From the NCBI GenBank assembly GCA_900766045.1, contig CAAFTW010000008.1:30035-94034 (forward strand): a stretch of 64,000 nucleotides of DNA. The letters run 5' to 3'. This DNA is from Clostridia bacterium. Lineage in GTDB: Bacteria; Bacillota; Clostridia; Peptostreptococcales; Anaerovoracaceae. The position numbers were made by a program, and so were the translations under genes. How positions within the stretch are numbered: position 1 is the stretch's first letter; every line of letters begins with the position of its first letter. The notes under the pieces were generated by a model, which worked only from the letters and a program-made list of their open reading frames with translations, was not told the DNA's origin and did no database searches. Below are positions 60,867 through 64,000 of the stretch, in pieces.

Positions 60867-61011
60867 AATACGGGCTGATTTTTGAAAAACATAAGGAATT
60901 CTGGTAAAATAGAAAAGGTCTGGACAGAGATTCTGTGAAAGATCATAAGAGGCTGCCATATTTTCAGAAATGTCCGCAGATCTGCGGGGACTTTAGGGGG
61001 GTTGAAACAGA

Positions 61012-61506
61012 TTGAATACGAACCATTTCAAGAAAAATAACACGGGAAGCGGCAGGGAGAATCAGCCAAAAGTGCTTACTTTCCTTCAGAAATCCGGCGA
61101 GTTTCTGGAAATCATTGCCGCGGCATTTATGTGTGTTGCCGTGGTGATCGCGTTTATTAAGATGATCCCTGTTGTTCAGCAGTTCTGGAACGGAAAATCA
61201 CTCAGTTCAGACTTCAACCATTTTATTGAAAATATGTTTACGGTTGTCATTGGAATTGAGTTCCTGAAGATGCTCTGCCGGCCAGACGCCGACAATGTTC
61301 TGGAGACGCTGATTTTTCTGGTTGCCCGTCATATGATTGTTACCGATACGACACCGGTTCAGGATCTGGTTTCCACGATCAGTATTCTGATGCTTCTTGT
61401 AATGAAGAAAATCATTCAGGATCCCGGCTGTCTCAGAAAGACATTCCCTGGAAGAGACAGAGAAGAGAAGAAGGCCCCTTCTTCTTCAGATTCAGACAAA
61501 GCCTGA
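61012..61506 (+). CDS. PsiE-like membrane protein
   Basis: A 164-residue protein with about four helices (residues about 31-53, 72-92, 97-112, 118-135) between polar ends. The pattern IGIEFLKMLCRPDADNVLETLIFLVARHMIV resembles the phosphate-starvation-inducible PsiE family, whose function is unknown. Start TTG at 61012, with AGGGGGG 10 bases before. The Ser/Lys-rich C-terminal tail is cytoplasmic. There is no PhoP-box pattern upstream that I could see, so phosphate control is not supported. Confidence 0.65.
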   Translation: MNTNHFKKNNTGSGRENQPKVLTFLQKSGEFLEIIAAAFMCVAVVIAFIKMIPVVQQFWNGKSLSSDFNHFIENMFTVVIGIEFLKMLCRPDADNVLETLIFLVARHMIVTDTTPVQDLVSTISILMLLVMKKIIQDPGCLRKTFPGRDREEKKAPSSSDSDKA

Positions 61507-61593
61507 ACGGGCAAGGGAACAAACCGCATTGCGATCATTAAAATAAAGAAAGAAAATTACAGATAACAGGATTATCGAAAAGAGGAATATATT

Positions 61594-62517
61594 ATGGAAG
61601 ACTATTTAGTACGTGCCGCCGCGGCAGACCTGCATATCCGTGCCTTTGCCGTGCGGTCTACGAATCTGGTGCAGAAAGCACGTGAGATTCACCAGACATC
61701 ACCGGTCTGCACAGCGGCTCTGGGACGCCTTCTGACGGCCGGTGCGATGATGGGCAGTATGATGAAGGGCGACAAGGATATAGAGACCCTGCAGATCCGT
61801 TCAGACGGTCCGATCAGGGGAATGACGGTTACTGCGGATAATCACGGAGATGTAAAGGGATTCATAAATAATCCGCGGGTTGAGATTCCGCTGAAAGATG
61901 AGAAAGCCGGAAAGCTCGATGTCGGAACGGCGGTGGGCAGGGGAGTTCTCAGCGTCATCATGGATCTGGGCCTGAAAGAGCCATATACTGGACAATGTGC
62001 GCTTCAGACAGGGGAAATCGGTGATGATCTCGCTTATTATTTTACCGTCTCCCAGCAGACTCCGTCTGCAGTCGGACTGGGCGTGATGATCGACACAGAC
62101 CTGAGCGTAAAAGAAGCAGGAGGATTTATCATCCAGCTGATGCCAGACTGTCCGGAAGAGAGTATTTCCAAACTGGAAAAGCGTCTTGCGCAGATCCATT
62201 CTGTGACGAAGCTGATGGAGCAGGGAATGACTCCGGAAGAGATGCTGGAAGCTCTGTTATCCGATCAGGATCTTGAATTCAATGGCACCATGCCGGTGCA
62301 GTATCGCTGCAACTGCAGCAGAGACAGGGTCCTCCGTTCACTTGCGGCGATTTCCACAAAAGATATTCAGGAATTGATAGAGGAAAACAAGCCGGTTGAG
62401 ATGGAATGCTATTTCTGCCATTCCAAGTATACATTCAGCCCGGAAGAGCTGAAAAAAATTCTGGAGCAGCGGAAATTACAGAAGGCCGGAGAAAAAGAAC
62501 AGAAGGAAGCGGAATAA
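61594..62517 (+). CDS. hslO: Hsp33 redox-regulated chaperone
   Basis: Holdase chaperone activated by oxidative unfolding. 307 residues. N-terminal domain with GRLLTAGAMMGSMMKGD and QIRSDGPIRGMTVTADNHGDVKGF. The C-terminal zinc-redox switch has the four Cys as CNC and CYFC. The C-terminus is extended and Lys/Glu-rich. ATG behind AAGAGGAA. Confidence 0.95.
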   Translation: MEDYLVRAAAADLHIRAFAVRSTNLVQKAREIHQTSPVCTAALGRLLTAGAMMGSMMKGDKDIETLQIRSDGPIRGMTVTADNHGDVKGFINNPRVEIPLKDEKAGKLDVGTAVGRGVLSVIMDLGLKEPYTGQCALQTGEIGDDLAYYFTVSQQTPSAVGLGVMIDTDLSVKEAGGFIIQLMPDCPEESISKLEKRLAQIHSVTKLMEQGMTPEEMLEALLSDQDLEFNGTMPVQYRCNCSRDRVLRSLAAISTKDIQELIEENKPVEMECYFCHSKYTFSPEELKKILEQRKLQKAGEKEQKEAE

Positions 62518-62600
62518 TCTTCCGCAGAAATGCACAAGAGCAGCCGGCTGCCGAGATGTACAGTGAATTCCGAAGCGGCTGCTTCCTTGCGCGGATAATT

Positions 62601-62630
62601 TTGTCTGAATGCCTGTACAGGTATTAATAT
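62601..62630 (+). promoter_or_regulatory. Promoter with internal palindrome before the alpha-hydroxy-acid oxidase gene
   Basis: TTGTCT (62601-62606), 18 bases, TAATAT (62625-62630). The spacer contains the palindrome CCTGTACAGG (62612-62621), a possible operator. A weak stem AGCAGCCG/CGGCTGCT (62539-62583) just before may end hslO. Confidence 0.4.
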
Positions 62631-62659
62631 ATTATGATAATCAGAGAGGAGTATGAAAA

Positions 62660-63679
62660 ATGACTTATGACGAGCTGCTCGCAAGTGCGAGAGAAAGTAT
62701 CGGTGACAAGTGCAAGGCATGTCCGGTCTGCGACGGAAAAGCCTGCAGAAACAAGGTCCCGGGGCCTGGCGCGAAGGGTCTGGGTCTGACCGCAATCGGC
62801 AACTTCGATGCCTGGAGAAATATCAAGGTGAATATGGACACGCTGTGCGCGAATGCGGATATTGATACGAGTCTGGAGCTGTTCGGAAAGAAGTTCAAGT
62901 TCCCGATCTTTGCCGGCCCGGTTGGTGCGGTAAACCTGCATTACGGCCCGAAGTACAATGATGTTTCTTACAACGATGTTCTGGTTTCTGCCTGTGCAGA
63001 AGAGGGAATCGCGGCATTCACCGGTGACGGAACGGATGCAAACGTGATGAAGGCGGCAACCAAGGCAATCAAGGCGCAGAAGGGCCTGGGCGTTCCGACG
63101 GTAAAGCCGTGGAATATGCCGGTTGTAAAAGAAAAGATGGCACTCGTAAAAGAGAGCGGAGCATTCGCCTGCGCAATGGACATTGACGCGGCAGGACTGC
63201 CGTTCCTGAAGGGATTGGAGCCGCCTGCGGGAAGAAAGAGTGTAGAGGAACTTCATGAAATCGTAGAGGAAGCCGGCGTTCCGTTCATCGTTAAGGGTGT
63301 CATGACGCCGAATGCTGCAATGAAGGCTCTGGCTGCCGGTGCATCCGGAATTGTTGTCTCCAACCACGGCGGACGTGTTCAGGATGATACCGTTCCGACC
63401 GCAGAAGTTCTGGAGGAAATCGCAGATGCAGTCAGCGGACAGATGAAGATTTTCGTAGACGGCGGTATCCGCACAGGTGCTGATGTGTTCAAGGCTCTGG
63501 CTATGGGCGCGGACGCCGTCCTGATTGCAAGACCGTATGTAACGGCTGTTTATGGCGGCGGCGCGGAAGGCGTGAAATTCTACACAGAGAAGATCGGAAA
63601 CGAACTGGCTGATACCATGATGATGTGCGGTGCCAACACACTGGATGACATCACAAGAGATATGATCTATTACCTGTAA
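62660..63679 (+). CDS. FMN-dependent alpha-hydroxy-acid oxidizing protein
   Basis: TIM-barrel flavoprotein of the lactate oxidase/glycolate oxidase/IDI-2-like family, 339 residues. FMN and active-site segments: FPIFAGPVGAVNL, AFTGDGTDANV, PFIVKGVMTP, VVSNHGGRVQDD (catalytic His and Arg), DGGIRTGADVFKALAMGADAVLIARP. The N-terminus CKACPVCDGKACRNKVPGPGAK carries five Cys near the start, a feature of the clostridial subgroup and perhaps redox-active or metal-binding. Substrate not known; lactate is the common guess. ATG behind GAGAGGAG. Confidence 0.88.
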   Translation: MTYDELLASARESIGDKCKACPVCDGKACRNKVPGPGAKGLGLTAIGNFDAWRNIKVNMDTLCANADIDTSLELFGKKFKFPIFAGPVGAVNLHYGPKYNDVSYNDVLVSACAEEGIAAFTGDGTDANVMKAATKAIKAQKGLGVPTVKPWNMPVVKEKMALVKESGAFACAMDIDAAGLPFLKGLEPPAGRKSVEELHEIVEEAGVPFIVKGVMTPNAAMKALAAGASGIVVSNHGGRVQDDTVPTAEVLEEIADAVSGQMKIFVDGGIRTGADVFKALAMGADAVLIARPYVTAVYGGGAEGVKFYTEKIGNELADTMMMCGANTLDDITRDMIYYL

Positions 63680-63724
63680 TCAGGCAGGGTCAGATTCCGG
63701 TATTTCCGGTAAATGAAAGAAAAA

Positions 63725-63790
63725 CAGAAACTTCCCTGGTGAATCTGCAGAAGATTGATATCTTCTGCAGATTCACCGGGGAAGTTTTCT
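63725..63790 (+). terminator. Very long hairpin after the alpha-hydroxy-acid oxidase gene
   Basis: Bases 63729-63755 pair with 63760-63786 over 27 positions with one G-U pair and a TGAT loop; flanking bases extend it. It is followed only by TTTTCT. Probably a terminator, though far longer than usual for this window. Confidence 0.7.
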
Positions 63791-63847
63791 GCTTCTGCAA
63801 GGATTTGAGAGGCAGCAGGTCTCCCAGAGGAGAAGCTGCCATTTGCA

Positions 63848-63890
63848 ATAAAAAGGCGCCTGCTCTGCGACAGGGATGTGCAGAACAGAC
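63848..63890 (-). terminator. Minus-strand terminator near the window end
   Basis: Minus strand GTCTGTTCTGC, 11-base loop, GCAGAGCAGGC (two G-U pairs), then GCCTTTTTATT. It shows that something on the minus strand is transcribed from beyond 63890. Confidence 0.7.
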
Positions 63891-63976
63891 GTCTTGTATT
63901 GTCTGCCCGTTAGACGACAACAAGGTTCCCGGGCACCCACCCGACGCTTTGAACTGCTCCCCGTCAAGAAGACAGT
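63850..63976 (-). ncRNA. Candidate small RNA (or end of a transcript entering from the right)
   Basis: Between the minus-strand terminator and the window end no coding frame is convincing. The sequence is GC-rich and self-complementary (GTCT/AGAC, CGTC/GACG), and a TATTAT box lies at about 63985-63990 on the minus strand, which would give an RNA of about 125 bases. The -35 region is cut off by the window. I do not recognise the RNA. Confidence 0.25.
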
Positions 63977-64000
63977 GAAAAAATATAATATTTTTGACCA

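Noticed and set aside
61012..61506. Phosphate regulon member because of PsiE similarity
   Set aside because: No TTTACA repeat array is seen upstream, and the PsiE family name does not establish phosphate control.
1..64000. CRISPR arrays, prophage, insertion sequences, tRNA or rRNA genes
   Set aside because: No regular repeat-spacer pattern, transposase or integrase frame, cloverleaf or rRNA segment was found by reading both strands.

Overview
The window is a 64-kb piece of chromosome from an anaerobic, Gram-positive, butyrate-forming bacterium of class Clostridia. The evidence is the nusB-xseA-xseB-ispA-dxs-tlyA operon order, RNase J, YlbF and Asp23/Gls24 proteins, a Clostridia-type butyryl-CoA gene cluster with an electron-bifurcating Etf, and selenium-dependent betaine/glycine (Stickland) reductase genes. 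Promoters of the TTGACA/TATAAT type, purine-rich ribosome sites and frequent GTG/TTG starts fit too. A family near Lachnospiraceae or Anaerovoracaceae is a guess. No rRNA, tRNA, CRISPR array, insertion sequence or prophage was seen.

Layout. (1) 1-8.7 kb: housekeeping genes aspS (5' end outside the window), nadD, a yqeK-rsfS fusion, leuS, rnj, ylbF, efp. (2) 8.8-13.3 kb: mltG, trmR and trhP (a tRNA wobble-uridine module) and a CBS-domain membrane protein. (3) 13.3-20.5 kb: one tightly packed operon, asp23-nusB-tsaD paralogue-xseA-xseB-ispA-dxs-tlyA. (4) 20.6-25.4 kb: three separately transcribed amino-acid genes: an aminotransferase, an ornithine cyclodeaminase/mu-crystallin family enzyme and an alanine/sodium symporter. 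(5) 25.5-32.5 kb: a complete phosphate regulon, pstSCAB-phoU plus a PhoP/PhoR-type two-component pair, preceded by PhoP-box-like repeats. (6) 32.8-38.8 kb: a MoxR ATPase/CoxE-like pair, a small protein of unknown role, an orphan XRE regulator, a sodium:solute symporter and a TetR regulator.

(7) 39.0-46.7 kb: the most distinctive region, a Stickland reductase island. It has the substrate-specific protein B genes (best fit betaine reductase, grdI and grdH), a BCCT-family betaine transporter, and the acetyl-phosphate-forming protein C genes grdC and grdD. grdH is a selenoprotein: a TGA at 41692 is read as selenocysteine, followed by a SECIS-type hairpin. The selenoprotein A gene (grdA) and thioredoxin genes must lie elsewhere. 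(8) 46.8-49.3 kb: an AEC transporter, a 780-bp AT-rich stretch without genes, and crt. (9) 49.5-56.5 kb: divergent from crt, the operon hbd-bcd-but-etfB-etfA-thl for butyrate formation from acetyl-CoA. Rex-like operators lie at both divergent promoters, and the hbd leader looks like a long structured RNA. (10) 56.8-64 kb: pgeF, a small unknown protein, gltS next to a TAXI-type binding protein, a PsiE-like membrane protein, hslO and an alpha-hydroxy-acid oxidase.

The island and the butyrate operon fit together in energy metabolism. Betaine taken up by the BCCT carrier can act as electron acceptor, giving acetyl phosphate (hence ATP and acetate). Acetyl-CoA is reduced to butyryl-CoA as a second electron sink, and the CoA-transferase exchanges butyryl-CoA with acetate. 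The candidates for something new are the selenoprotein island and its control sites, the hbd leader RNA, the YqeK-RsfS fusion, and the TAXI/GltS pair.
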